Source: Epibacterium ulvae (GTDB taxonomy: Bacteria > Pseudomonadota > Alphaproteobacteria > Rhodobacterales > Rhodobacteraceae). Taken from it: a stretch of 50,411 nt of DNA. A program made the translations under genes and the position numbers. Location: positions 1-50,411 of the forward strand of contig NZ_FMWG01000017.1 of assembly GCF_900102795.1 (NCBI RefSeq). Direction: 5' to 3'. This document shows positions 12,800 to 19,865 of the stretch, one piece after another. The notes under the pieces were generated by a model. That model was not told the DNA's origin. It made no database searches and saw nothing but the letters and a program-made list of their open reading frames with translations. Each line of letters begins with the position of its first letter. Position 1 is the first letter of the stretch.

Positions 12800-13129
12800 A
12801 TGACATTTGAGCTTATTGGCAATGGCGGCGTTCAAAATTACGACGAAACATTTGCGTTGATTAACCGGGGCTATGGTCCTGATCAGTTTAAAACAGGTCA
12901 GTGGTTCGAAACCACAGATGAGATGTTTGATTACTTTCTGGAAATCCTGCCCCCTCGCCATCTTACCGGCAGTGCTTTCATGATGTGTGAGCCATCGACT
13001 TGCACCCTTTCTAATGCCTTTGTGCAGGTGGGAAAACGTTTCTTCTGTCTGACAGTTGAACATGCCGGAGCTGTGACGTTCTCAGAAACTGTCTCCGCCT
13101 TTCGCGCCCTCATCAACGAGGGGGCGTAA
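12800..13129 (+). CDS. DUF1419-like protein
   Basis: 109 residues starting MTFELIGNGGVQNYDETF at 12800 with an AGAGGA ribosome-binding site. The pattern GQWFETTDEMFDYFLEILPP, then LTGSAFMMCEP, resembles DUF1419 proteins of alphaproteobacterial plasmids. An in-frame GTG at 12776 would add GHQEDSE, but that stretch is conserved as leader sequence. It is followed within 5 bases by the next gene. Biochemical role unknown. Confidence 0.65.
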   Translation: MTFELIGNGGVQNYDETFALINRGYGPDQFKTGQWFETTDEMFDYFLEILPPRHLTGSAFMMCEPSTCTLSNAFVQVGKRFFCLTVEHAGAVTFSETVSAFRALINEGA

Positions 13130-13133
13130 GGCC

Positions 13134-13448
13134 GTGAAACCGAGCGTCAAACATCTTGAAGGGCGTCACCTGACAGCTACCGACAAGCGCATCATTCTTG
13201 AGTGCATCGAGTTTTTGCGGGGCAAAGACAACTACGAAATCATGCTTGGCCGCAAAGGGTCGCCCAAGCGTTATTGCCTCTGCACCGACCCGGAAATTCC
13301 CAACCGTTACGCGGTGGCCATCGAAGAATCCTACCGGACCGATTCAGGGCGTCGTGACACCCGCACAAGTAGCCATGTGGTCGAAGTCAGGGGCGTTGAT
13401 CCCCTGCCCCACATCCAACTTGCCGACCAACAGCTAGAGCTTTTTTGA
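13134..13448 (+). CDS. Hypothetical protein of the leading region
   Basis: 104 residues, GTG start at 13134 (MKPSVKHLEGRHLTATDKRI), directly after the DUF1419-like gene. It is basic in the middle (LGRKGSPKRYCLCTDPE) and ends QLADQQLELF. It probably belongs to the same transcript as its neighbours. No family recognised. Confidence 0.6.
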   Translation: MKPSVKHLEGRHLTATDKRIILECIEFLRGKDNYEIMLGRKGSPKRYCLCTDPEIPNRYAVAIEESYRTDSGRRDTRTSSHVVEVRGVDPLPHIQLADQQLELF

Positions 13449-13466
13449 ACCTGAGAGGACACCACT

Positions 13467-14315
13467 ATGAACAGCTACGAACGGAAACAAGCCAACCGCC
13501 GCGACCGTTTGAATGCGGCAGCAGATCGCGCCGAAGGACGCTCTAACGAGGCATACAAGCGGGCGGATATGAGCGAGGCCGCAACCGGCATTCCGTTCGG
13601 CCAGCCTATTCTTGTCGGCCACCATTCCGAAGGACGGCACCGGGCCGCAATCAAGCGCGCCGACAATGCCATGCGTAAGAGCGTTGAGGAAGGCAAGCGC
13701 GCCTCTGAGCTGCGCGGCAAGGCCGCAGCCGTTGGAACTGGCGGCATCAGCAGCGATGACCCCGACGCCATCAATAAGTTGAAAGAGAAGTTGGCAAAGC
13801 TGGAACGGGACCAAGCCGAAATGAAGGCCGCAAACAAGGTGACGCGTAAGTGGTCGAAGAAAGGCGTTACACATGAAAGCACAGGCGATGATTTTGAAGC
13901 CTTCGCGAAGGAGCTGGCCGAGGCGGTGGGCCATCCGGTTTCGCACAAACTGGCTAAGGAACTGATGACGCCACAGTGGGGCAATGCCGGTCCTATCGGT
14001 TTCCCGCCCTACCGACTAACCAACAACAACGCGGAGATAAAGCGCCTGAAAAATCGCATTGAGCAGCTTGAAAAAGCCAGCGAAGCGGAGACGAAAGAAC
14101 ACGATTTTCAAGGCGTGTGTAAGGTGGTCGAGAACGTCGAGGAAAACCGGGTGCAATTCATCTTTGACGGCAAGCCGAGTGCAGAGGTTCGCGGGATCAT
14201 GAAAGATCACGGGTTCCGCTGGGCACCATCGCAAGGGGCATGGCAACGCAAGTTGACGGGCAACGCCCGCTATTCGGCGCGGTTGGCGCTGCAAGCGTTG
14301 GGCGTTCAGATTTGA
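13467..14315 (+). CDS. DUF3560 domain protein
   Basis: 282 residues starting MNSYERKQANRRDRLNAAA. The IPFGQPILVGHHSEGRHR segment at about residues 43-60, between long charged helices, is characteristic of DUF3560, a family frequent on plasmids. A coiled-coil region (DAINKLKEKLAKLERDQAEMK) follows. The C-terminal module GIMKDHGFRWAPSQGAWQRKLTGNARY resembles the small domain found in plasmid anti-restriction or primase-like proteins. It ends 52 bases before the second long leader. Function unknown. Confidence 0.75.
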   Translation: MNSYERKQANRRDRLNAAADRAEGRSNEAYKRADMSEAATGIPFGQPILVGHHSEGRHRAAIKRADNAMRKSVEEGKRASELRGKAAAVGTGGISSDDPDAINKLKEKLAKLERDQAEMKAANKVTRKWSKKGVTHESTGDDFEAFAKELAEAVGHPVSHKLAKELMTPQWGNAGPIGFPPYRLTNNNAEIKRLKNRIEQLEKASEAETKEHDFQGVCKVVENVEENRVQFIFDGKPSAEVRGIMKDHGFRWAPSQGAWQRKLTGNARYSARLALQALGVQI

Positions 14316-14367
14316 TCTATCGGCTGGCCCTGTTACGGGCTGGCCTTTCCCCAATCTAGGGAGCTGG

Positions 14368-14876
14368 TGCGTTGCCAGGGCAACGCGCGGCTTCAAGTTA
14401 CCCACACCCCGACGCTTCGATTGCTGGCGATCTGCGCTTACGGGGTGCTACGGTCAGGCCGATTTCTCCCAAGGTCGAAATAGACCCGACTGGATAACAT
14501 GAAGCCGCCGCCCGTGGTTGGCTCTTACCCCCCTGCCCTGGGTGGCGCTGGCTGAGCTGATGCTATTCCCGGCTATGCCGGGACGGTATGGGGATTCGGT
14601 AAAAGCCGAACGCCGCATACCGGAGCGCCGTTCCGTCGCTTGATAGGGGCCTGTTCCGGCCCCCTTTTCCGAAAAAAATGGTCAGACTTTCGCGGCATAT
14701 CCTCACCCGCTGCGCGGCCTCCGGTATTCCACGGTCCTGCCAATTTTTCCCTCCAAATTCCCCGCCCCTTTCTTTCATCGCATTCAGGTTTGCAGATCAG
14801 GCGCTTTTAGCGCCGGACCTGAAAACCAGATCAATTTGCCCAGAACTTTAACGTGGGACACCAAGAGGATAGCAGG
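14368..14876 (+). repeat. Long structured leader, copy 2
   Basis: Partner of 12306-12799. The hairpins have the same positions but changed stems: CCCGGC-TAT-GCCGGG, an outer GGTATG/CATACC where copy 1 has GGGG/CCCC, and GGCGC-TTTTA-GCGCC where copy 1 has CGGGC/GCCCG. It ends with the same AAGAGGATAGC before the methyltransferase-like gene. Confidence 0.75.
14387..14508 (+). promoter_or_regulatory. Structured element E, copy 2
   Basis: Same closing stem as copy 1 (14387-14400 with 14495-14508) and nearly the same interior, with point changes. Confidence 0.7.
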
Positions 14877-15611
14877 ATGCGCGTTTTAATCGGTTGTGAA
14901 TGCAGTGGCACCGTTCGGGATGCTTTTTTGGCGGCTGGTCATGATGCGTATTCGTGCGATCTGAAACCAGATGAGAAAGGCAGTAACCGGCACTTTGTTG
15001 CAGACATTCGCGATGTATTGCGGCACCCAGAAATCTATGGCCGGTTTGATCTGGTTATCATCTGCCACCCGCCTTGCACCCGTCTTTGCAATTCCGGGGT
15101 TCGTTGGTACACCGAGCCGCCCCAGAACCCGCCGTCAAGCTGCACCGAGGCGGAGGCTGAACAATGGCCCTTCCTTGATCGGGAACAGCGCCTTGCGATG
15201 CTCTGGGAGCATCTGGACCAAGGCGCAGCGCTATTTCAGGAATGTTTGGATGCCGACGTTCCGTATGTTGCAATCGAAAACCCCGTGATGCACCGCTATG
15301 CCAAGGAGCGTATCAACTTTGGTGACGTTAAGCCCTTCTATGTCCAGCCTTGGCAGTTTGCCACTACAGAGGGCGGCCCCGACAACGAGAAGAAGCGCAC
15401 CGGGTTCTGGTGTCGCAACCTGCCCAAGCTAACACCTACCGGGACGCTTGATGGCTCTACCGCGCGTGACAGCGTTCATAAGGCCAGCCCCGGCGAGGAT
15501 CGGGGCGCAGAGCGCAGCCGGTTCTTTCCGGGTATGGCTGCTGCGATGGCTGATCAATGGGGCAGCTTGCCCGCGCCTCAGCCCCAACAGCTAGACCTGT
15601 TTGCAGCCTGA
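14877..15611 (+). CDS. DNA methyltransferase-like protein (C5-cytosine type fold)
   Basis: 244 residues starting MRVLIGCECSGTVRDAFLAAGHDAYSC. The N terminus has an SAM-binding-like loop (GCECSGTVRDAF). CHPPCTRLCNSG contains the PPC motif of cytosine-C5 methyltransferases. VPYVAIENPVMHRY fits the ENP/ENV region. It is shorter than full C5 enzymes, as in phage and plasmid relatives whose activity is often unproven. A plausible role in the leading region is modification against host restriction. It starts after AAGAGGATAGC, as the DUF1419-like gene does. Confidence 0.7.
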   Translation: MRVLIGCECSGTVRDAFLAAGHDAYSCDLKPDEKGSNRHFVADIRDVLRHPEIYGRFDLVIICHPPCTRLCNSGVRWYTEPPQNPPSSCTEAEAEQWPFLDREQRLAMLWEHLDQGAALFQECLDADVPYVAIENPVMHRYAKERINFGDVKPFYVQPWQFATTEGGPDNEKKRTGFWCRNLPKLTPTGTLDGSTARDSVHKASPGEDRGAERSRFFPGMAAAMADQWGSLPAPQPQQLDLFAA

Positions 15612-15632
15612 AATTGAATGCAAGGAGGTGGC

Positions 15633-15664
15633 CGGCATCGTCAATTCTGGCGATGCCGCTTTTT
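15633..15664 (+). terminator. Intrinsic terminator after the methyltransferase-like gene
   Basis: The stem CGGCATCG/CGATGCCG (15633-15640 and 15651-15658) is followed by CTTTTTC, 22 bases after the stop codon. Confidence 0.75.
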
Positions 15665-15762
15665 CATGGGGTTTCCCGCCTCTCACCTTCGCAAAATATC
15701 CTCGGGGTCTGGGGCAGACAGCCCCGGCATGATCGTGTGCGATCATTCTTGGCAGTTATCCA
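15664..15762 (-). terminator. Repeated terminator-like element, copy 2
   Basis: Same block as at 10333 (GGGGCTGTCTGCCCC, then CCCCGAGGATATTTTGCG on minus). It is preceded by the perfect hairpin ATGATCG-CACA-CGATCAT, whose place is taken by a different hairpin in copy 3. Confidence 0.5.
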
Positions 15763-15862
15763 GTCGGGCCTATTTCGACCTTGGGAGAAATAGGCCTGAC
15801 CGCAGCACCCCGTAAGCGGAGACACCAAAAATCGAAGCGTCGGGGTGTGGGTAACTGCCAAG
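15748..15862 (-). promoter_or_regulatory. Structured element E, copy 3 (inverted)
   Basis: Oriented on the minus strand. The interior is conserved with copies 1 and 2, but the closing stem is CTTGGCAGTTA/TAACTGCCAAG, a fully compensated replacement of GCGGCTTCA.GTTA/TAAC.TGAAGCCGC. The inner hairpin is also perfect here (GGCCTATTTC/GAAATAGGCC). Confidence 0.7.
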
Positions 15863-15928
15863 GCGACGGTTAAGCCGGTTGCTCCGTATGGCGTTGAATT
15901 TTGGCCGGTTCTTCTTTAGCGGCTAAGT

Positions 15929-16300
15929 ATGAGGTTTCTTTTCGTCCATGCCATTGATGAGCGGTCGCGTGTGTTTCGTGCTGTTGATAGCCGAGCCTTT
16001 GGCTGTGAGTTTGAAAGCCTTGTCGCTGCTTTGGATTGGATGGAGCAAAACGACGCTCATATAGATTGGCCCCAGAACTGGCCCATACTTACAGCCGAAA
16101 TGTTGCCGCCATCGAGCGCGAAGGCCGCAAGAGCTTCAAGTGCAATGAAAGATTGGGTTGAGATTTACGAGGTTCCCGACGCTCAACCAACCATAGGCGG
16201 CGGTTCTATGGAGGCTATTGAGGCTGTTCGGAATGAGCTTGAGCTAGTCGCTTTGGCCGGAGCTATACCCCGTCAGCCGAGTTTGCGCGTAATTCAGTAG
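15929..16300 (+). CDS. Hypothetical protein
   Basis: 123 residues starting MRFLFVHAIDERSRVFRAVD. It is soluble and acidic, with an N-terminal beta-rich half and a helical, Ala-rich C-terminal half. It lies between inverted element E copy 3 and the ardC operator. No family recognised. It belongs to the run of plus-strand leading-region genes. Confidence 0.6.
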   Translation: MRFLFVHAIDERSRVFRAVDSRAFGCEFESLVAALDWMEQNDAHIDWPQNWPILTAEMLPPSSAKAARASSAMKDWVEIYEVPDAQPTIGGGSMEAIEAVRNELELVALAGAIPRQPSLRVIQ

Positions 16301-16307
16301 CCAGAGA

Positions 16308-16330
16308 AAATGTGCACCGGGAGCACATTT
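16308..16330. promoter_or_regulatory. Palindromic operator O1, upstream of ardC
   Basis: AAATGTGC-ACCGGGA-GCACATTT, a perfect 8-bp inverted repeat. It is repeated at 17321-17345 and, as a variant, at 19782-19796, each time before a transcription unit. It is followed by the AT palindrome AAATAAATATTTATTT. Confidence 0.7.
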
Positions 16331-16395
16331 TGCTTTACAATAAATAAATATTTATTTATTTATTTGTGTAGAAAGCGAAACCACGGAGGCCACAA

Positions 16396-17292
16396 ATGGC
16401 AAAGGTTCAGAAGTTCGACGCTTACGACGCAATCACATCGCAGATCATCGAAGCTATTGAGGCAGGTGTTGCGCCTTGGCGTCAGCCTTGGGCCGGTGGC
16501 TCGGGCTGTTCCGCCCTGCCCCTGCGTTCGACTGGTGAGCCGTATCGCGGGATCAATATCTTGGCTTTGTGGATCGCGGCACAGCGCACCGGTTTCAGCT
16601 CGCCCTATTGGATGACCTACCGCCAAGCTCAAGAGCTGGGCGGCAACGTGCGCAAGGGCGAGAAATCGACCACGGTTGTAAAATACGGAACATTCGAGCG
16701 GGCCAACAAAGAGACGGGCGAAGATGAGCAGATTCCGTATCTGAAAGCCTATCGCGTATTCAATGCTGATCAGTGCGACGGCCTGCCAGATCGGTACGCG
16801 GTCGAGGATCGCAGCCAGGACGAATACGGAGCTGCCTCGGTCGAAGAGCTTGAGGCGTTCTTTGCTGCGACTGGTGCCAAGGTTTCGCACGGCGGTTCTG
16901 TTGCCAGCTATGACATGATTGCCGACCGCGTACAGATGCCGCCGATTGAGGCGTTTATTTCCTCGGCACACTACTATTCAACACTTGCGCATGAGGTAGT
17001 TCACTGGACGGGTCACAAATCACGGCTGGATCGTTTCAAGAAGTTCGAGACGAAGGCCGGTTATGCGTTCGAAGAGCTGATTGCTGAAATCGGAACGTGT
17101 TTTGTTGGGGCGCAGATCGGCATCGAGCCGACGACCGAAGAAAGCGCCGCGTACATTGAGCATTGGCTGAAATCGTTGCGTGAGGACAATCACCTGATTT
17201 TCAAAGCGGCCAGCGCTGCGCAGAAGGCGGCAGATTTTGTGCTGGAAAGCGCAGCAGGTCAGCCGGAGCAGTTGCAAAGGGGCGTTGCCTGA
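16396..17292 (+). CDS. ardC: ArdC-type antirestriction protein
   Basis: 298 residues starting MAKVQKFDAYDAITSQIIEA, with an ACGGAGG ribosome-binding site. The N-terminal ssDNA-binding domain includes APWRQPWAGGSG and RGINILALW. The C-terminal zincin-like metalloprotease has LAHEVVHWTGH (HExxH variant: HEVVH) with a downstream YAFEELIAEIG. Length matches ArdC of IncW plasmids. ArdC protects incoming plasmid ssDNA and dsDNA from restriction. It lies in the predicted leading region under operator O1, followed by a terminator. Confidence 0.92.
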   Translation: MAKVQKFDAYDAITSQIIEAIEAGVAPWRQPWAGGSGCSALPLRSTGEPYRGINILALWIAAQRTGFSSPYWMTYRQAQELGGNVRKGEKSTTVVKYGTFERANKETGEDEQIPYLKAYRVFNADQCDGLPDRYAVEDRSQDEYGAASVEELEAFFAATGAKVSHGGSVASYDMIADRVQMPPIEAFISSAHYYSTLAHEVVHWTGHKSRLDRFKKFETKAGYAFEELIAEIGTCFVGAQIGIEPTTEESAAYIEHWLKSLREDNHLIFKAASAAQKAADFVLESAAGQPEQLQRGVA

Positions 17293-17302
17293 AACGTGTT
17301 TG

Positions 17303-17320
17303 CCCCCGGATGGCCGGGGG
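17303..17320 (+). terminator. Hairpin after ardC
   Basis: CCCCCGG-ATGG-CCGGGGG lies 10 bases after the ardC stop. There is no long T run, so termination efficiency is uncertain. Confidence 0.5.
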
Positions 17321-17345
17321 TAAATGTGCACCGGGAGCACATTTA
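17321..17345. promoter_or_regulatory. Palindromic operator O2, upstream of the RHH-parAB unit
   Basis: TAAATGTGC-ACCGGGA-GCACATTTA, identical in its core to O1. It precedes the AATAAATAAATAAATA run and the start at 17407. Confidence 0.7.
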
Positions 17346-17406
17346 CCTTGAAGTCCATGAACAGAAAGGGCACTCAAAAACAATAAATAAATAAATAGGC
17401 AAGGAT

Positions 17407-17595
17407 ATGAGCGAAGAGAATCTAAAGACCGTGACGATGAGCATGGACAGAGATTTACACAAGGCGTTGAAGGCCAGAGCCGCGCAAGATGACGTGAAAA
17501 TGTACGTTATCGTTGATGAAGCCTTGAGATTATGGGGAATAAATCCCGCTGATGCAGGAGAGCAGGGCAATGAAAAAGATAGTCGTAGCAAATAA
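17407..17595 (+). CDS. Ribbon-helix-helix regulator
   Basis: 62 residues starting MSEENLKTVTMSMDRDLHKAL after AAGGA. A beta strand (KTVTMSMD) followed by two helices (LHKALKARAAQ, KMYVIVDEALRLWG) is the MetJ/Arc/CopG layout. It overlaps parA (17570). It is a candidate repressor of operators O1-O3, comparable in role to ArdK of R388, which controls ardC and other plasmid genes. The link to these operators is inference. Confidence 0.7.
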   Translation: MSEENLKTVTMSMDRDLHKALKARAAQDDVKMYVIVDEALRLWGINPADAGEQGNEKDSRSK

Positions 17596-18310
17596 CAAAG
17601 GCGGCGTCGGAAAGACCACGATTGCGAGCCAAATCACCTATTCACTTGCGGCCAAGGGTCATTCGGTTGTTGCGGTCGATCTGGACAGTCAAAGGAACCT
17701 GACCAGCTCGTTTGAAAACTCGCCGGTCATTGGTGATGCGTTGGCAATGGTCACTGATGCAAAGCCATTCAATGCCGACATAGAAGCCGGGGCGATCAAC
17801 ATTGTTGTGGGTCACAAAGACTTGCAAGCGCAAAACACCGATGACGTCATGGTCAATGTGAGCAACGCACTTGCAAACAGCAAAGGTGCTGACTTCTGCG
17901 TAATCGACACGCCGCCCAGCTTTGGTGAGGTTGTTTATGGCGCGCTTCTTGGTGCTGATTATCTTCTGGTTCCTATCGAGCTGAAAAAATACTCGCTGGA
18001 TGGCATCGAAACGGCGCTTGAGGCGTTTATCGCTGCCCAAGAAGTCAACGGAGACCTGCAACTGTTGGGGTTCCTGCCATCGCGCTTTGACGCTGTGAAG
18101 GAGGTGGAGCGCAATGCGCTGGCCGCAGTGGCGTCAGAGTTTGAGCAAGTGGTAATCCGTCATCAAATCCGCAACCGCGTGGCCTACGTTGTGGCGCAAG
18201 AGGACGGTGTGCCGCTTTCAGAGGTGAAGACCAAGAGCGGCAAGGAAGCGCAGGCAGAGTTTGGCGAGTTCTTTGATTGGCTCTACGGCAAAGTGAACGG
18301 AGGCGCATAA
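17570..18310 (+). CDS. parA: ParA/RepA-type partition ATPase
   Basis: 246 residues starting MKKIVVANNKGGVGKTTIAS at the ATG at 17570. It has the deviant Walker A KGGVGKTT, the VDLDSQRNL A' motif and CVIDTPPS Walker B. It lacks the long N-terminal HTH of RepABC RepA proteins. It works with ParB to position plasmid copies. The start overlaps the RHH gene and the stop is one base before parB, so one operon. Confidence 0.9.
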   Translation: MKKIVVANNKGGVGKTTIASQITYSLAAKGHSVVAVDLDSQRNLTSSFENSPVIGDALAMVTDAKPFNADIEAGAINIVVGHKDLQAQNTDDVMVNVSNALANSKGADFCVIDTPPSFGEVVYGALLGADYLLVPIELKKYSLDGIETALEAFIAAQEVNGDLQLLGFLPSRFDAVKEVERNALAAVASEFEQVVIRHQIRNRVAYVVAQEDGVPLSEVKTKSGKEAQAEFGEFFDWLYGKVNGGA

Positions 18311-18311
18311 G

Positions 18312-19277
18312 ATGGCAAGGAATCTCACAAGTACGCTGAATAAACTGGCGGCATCGGGTAAGTTGGATAAGATCAACTCAAATAAAAGGGCGTCAGGTGA
18401 CGGCGACGTTCTCATTGATGTTGCGATGATCGAACCCGATCCAGAGCAGCCGCGCCGCACGTTCAATCAAGATAAGCTGCAATCATTGAGCGACAACGTG
18501 AAGGTTCACGGTGTATTGCAGGCAATTACTGTTCAGCCCGCAGGCGCAGACGGCAAGCACCTTATCATCATGGGCGAGCGACGTTGGCGCGCTGCCAAAT
18601 TGGCTGGATTGAAAACCATTCCTGCCAAGGTTCGCGAGGCAACGTCACAGCTACGCGCGATCCAGATCACGGAGAACGTGCAGCGCGAAGAGCTTACGAC
18701 GATGGAAATTGCGTTGGCAGTCGAGCAGATGAAAAAGGACGGCATGACGCGGCCACAGATTGCGGAATCTCTGGGTTGGAGTCCGTCAGCTATTTCTAGG
18801 TTCGCGGGTGTCGTTAAGATGCCAGAGGAATTGCAAGAGCTGGCACGGCAGAACGTGCCGGTTCTGGCGCTTGCCGATCTGAACGCACAGTGGAAGAAAG
18901 ACGAAACCGCTGCCCGTGGCTTTGTTCAGGCAACACCGGCAGAAGATGTGACGCGCGTAACGGTTGCAGCTCTGCGCAATGAGATTGAAGCGGGGCAGGG
19001 GCCGCAGAATGCGCCTGCCGAGCCACCCCGCAACAATCTGGAACCGGGCTTGTCCGCTTTGGCCAGTGAAGCGGGTACGGATGCTGACAAAAGCCCGCGC
19101 AAGTCGCCATCCGGTCAGGTGGCTATTCTTTGCCAGCAAGGCGAGAAGATTGGACGCATCTTGACTGATCGCAAGGCAAAAACGAATAAAGCTCTTATGG
19201 TGAGCTTTGAAAATGGCGAACGTATCGAAGAGGTCGCGCTTACAGACATTGTTCTGTTTGAGGTGGTCGAACTATGA
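18312..19277 (+). CDS. parB: ParB partition protein
   Basis: 321 residues starting MARNLTSTLNKLAASGKLD. The ParB N-terminal domain has DPEQPRRTF, the CTP-binding motifs GERRWRAAKLAG and TENVQREELTTMEIA, then an HTH (MTRPQIAESLGWSPSAISRF). The C-terminal 90 residues are a variable linker and dimer region. It should bind parS sites; no 16-bp parS was identified with certainty, although operators O1-O3 are alternatives. Confidence 0.9.
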   Translation: MARNLTSTLNKLAASGKLDKINSNKRASGDGDVLIDVAMIEPDPEQPRRTFNQDKLQSLSDNVKVHGVLQAITVQPAGADGKHLIIMGERRWRAAKLAGLKTIPAKVREATSQLRAIQITENVQREELTTMEIALAVEQMKKDGMTRPQIAESLGWSPSAISRFAGVVKMPEELQELARQNVPVLALADLNAQWKKDETAARGFVQATPAEDVTRVTVAALRNEIEAGQGPQNAPAEPPRNNLEPGLSALASEAGTDADKSPRKSPSGQVAILCQQGEKIGRILTDRKAKTNKALMVSFENGERIEEVALTDIVLFEVVEL

Positions 19278-19286
19278 GGTGAAACT

Positions 19287-19583
19287 ATGGCTGTGCTGCG
19301 TTTTATGATCTGGAACTTGATGATGCTGATCCGTCGCCCGGTTCAGTTCGTTGTTCGCGTGTTCATGTTCATATCTCTGGGCGCAGCCATTGGCGCAGTT
19401 GTTGTGATCTTCACGGGCACCGGCAACGCGCAGCTTGATGAAAGTGTACCATTCATCGCGCGGCTGATGGCCCCGCTCATCTTGGCAGGCACCTACTTTA
19501 TGTGGAGCGGGATTTCCTATCTCTACGATAGTGCCGTGTTCCGGTTGACCCCAGAAGGGCGCACGGTGACGCTTTTCGACTGA
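19287..19583 (+). CDS. Small membrane protein downstream of parB
   Basis: 98 residues starting MAVLRFMIWNLMMLIRRPV. Two hydrophobic helices (about 20-45 and 58-78: FMFISLGAAIGAVVVIF, LMAPLILAGTYFMWSGI) are followed by a cytoplasmic-type tail ending TVTLFD. It follows parB by 9 bases, so is probably co-transcribed. No family recognised. Confidence 0.6.
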   Translation: MAVLRFMIWNLMMLIRRPVQFVVRVFMFISLGAAIGAVVVIFTGTGNAQLDESVPFIARLMAPLILAGTYFMWSGISYLYDSAVFRLTPEGRTVTLFD

Positions 19584-19664
19584 CCCCAATCAAAACACAA
19601 CGCGCGGCGTGTGGGGCAACTCACGCGCCGTTTTCGTTTTTGGGAACATCTGATTTTTAGGGAA

Positions 19665-19760
19665 CGCCCCGCCTCTCACCTTCGACCAATATCCTCGGGG
19701 TCCGGGGCAGACAGCCCCGGCACGTTCTACGAACGTGATGCGCTTTGCGCATTCCCTCGC
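19665..19760 (-). terminator. Repeated terminator-like element, copy 3
   Basis: CCGGGGCTGTCTGCCCCGG followed by ACCCCGAGGATATT on minus. It is preceded by the hairpins ATGCGC-AAA-GCGCAT and CACGTTC-GTA-GAACGTG. Confidence 0.5.
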
Positions 19761-19781
19761 AAAAGGGTGCAAAAGGCAAAA

Positions 19782-19796
19782 GTGCTCTGGGAGCAC
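19782..19796. promoter_or_regulatory. Palindromic operator O3 (variant), upstream of mobC
   Basis: GTGC-TCTGGGA-GCAC flanked by A runs; shares GTGCnCYGGGAGCAC with O1 and O2. Confidence 0.55.
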
Positions 19797-19804
19797 AAAT
19801 AGGG

Positions 19805-19860
19805 TAGAAAAACAGACTAATGCAGGATAGGCTAAGCGCCAGCAAGTATATTACTATTGA
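19805..19860 (-). other. oriT: Predicted origin of transfer (nic near 19822/19823)
   Basis: The minus strand reads CCTATCCTGCATTAG, matching the YATCCTG^Y nic consensus of VirD2/IncP-type relaxases. It lies between operator O3 and mobC-relaxase, the usual location. If correct, transfer starts leftwards into parB, parA and ardC. Confidence 0.6.
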
Positions 19861-19865
19861 TCATC

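Noticed and set aside
13008-13022. TGCACCCTTTCTAAT resembling a reversed junction motif
   Set aside because: It lies inside the DUF1419-like coding sequence, lacks the TTGGAA part and is not at a gene boundary.
16308-17345. Paired palindromes as parS sites
   Set aside because: They sit at promoters and do not resemble the alphaproteobacterial parS pattern that I know. Kept as operators, with ParB as an alternative binder.
16338-17397. TTTA/ATAAATA runs as iterons of a replication origin
   Set aside because: They are low-complexity four-base repeats in front of two promoters. The initiator is RepC, which normally uses sites within its own gene.
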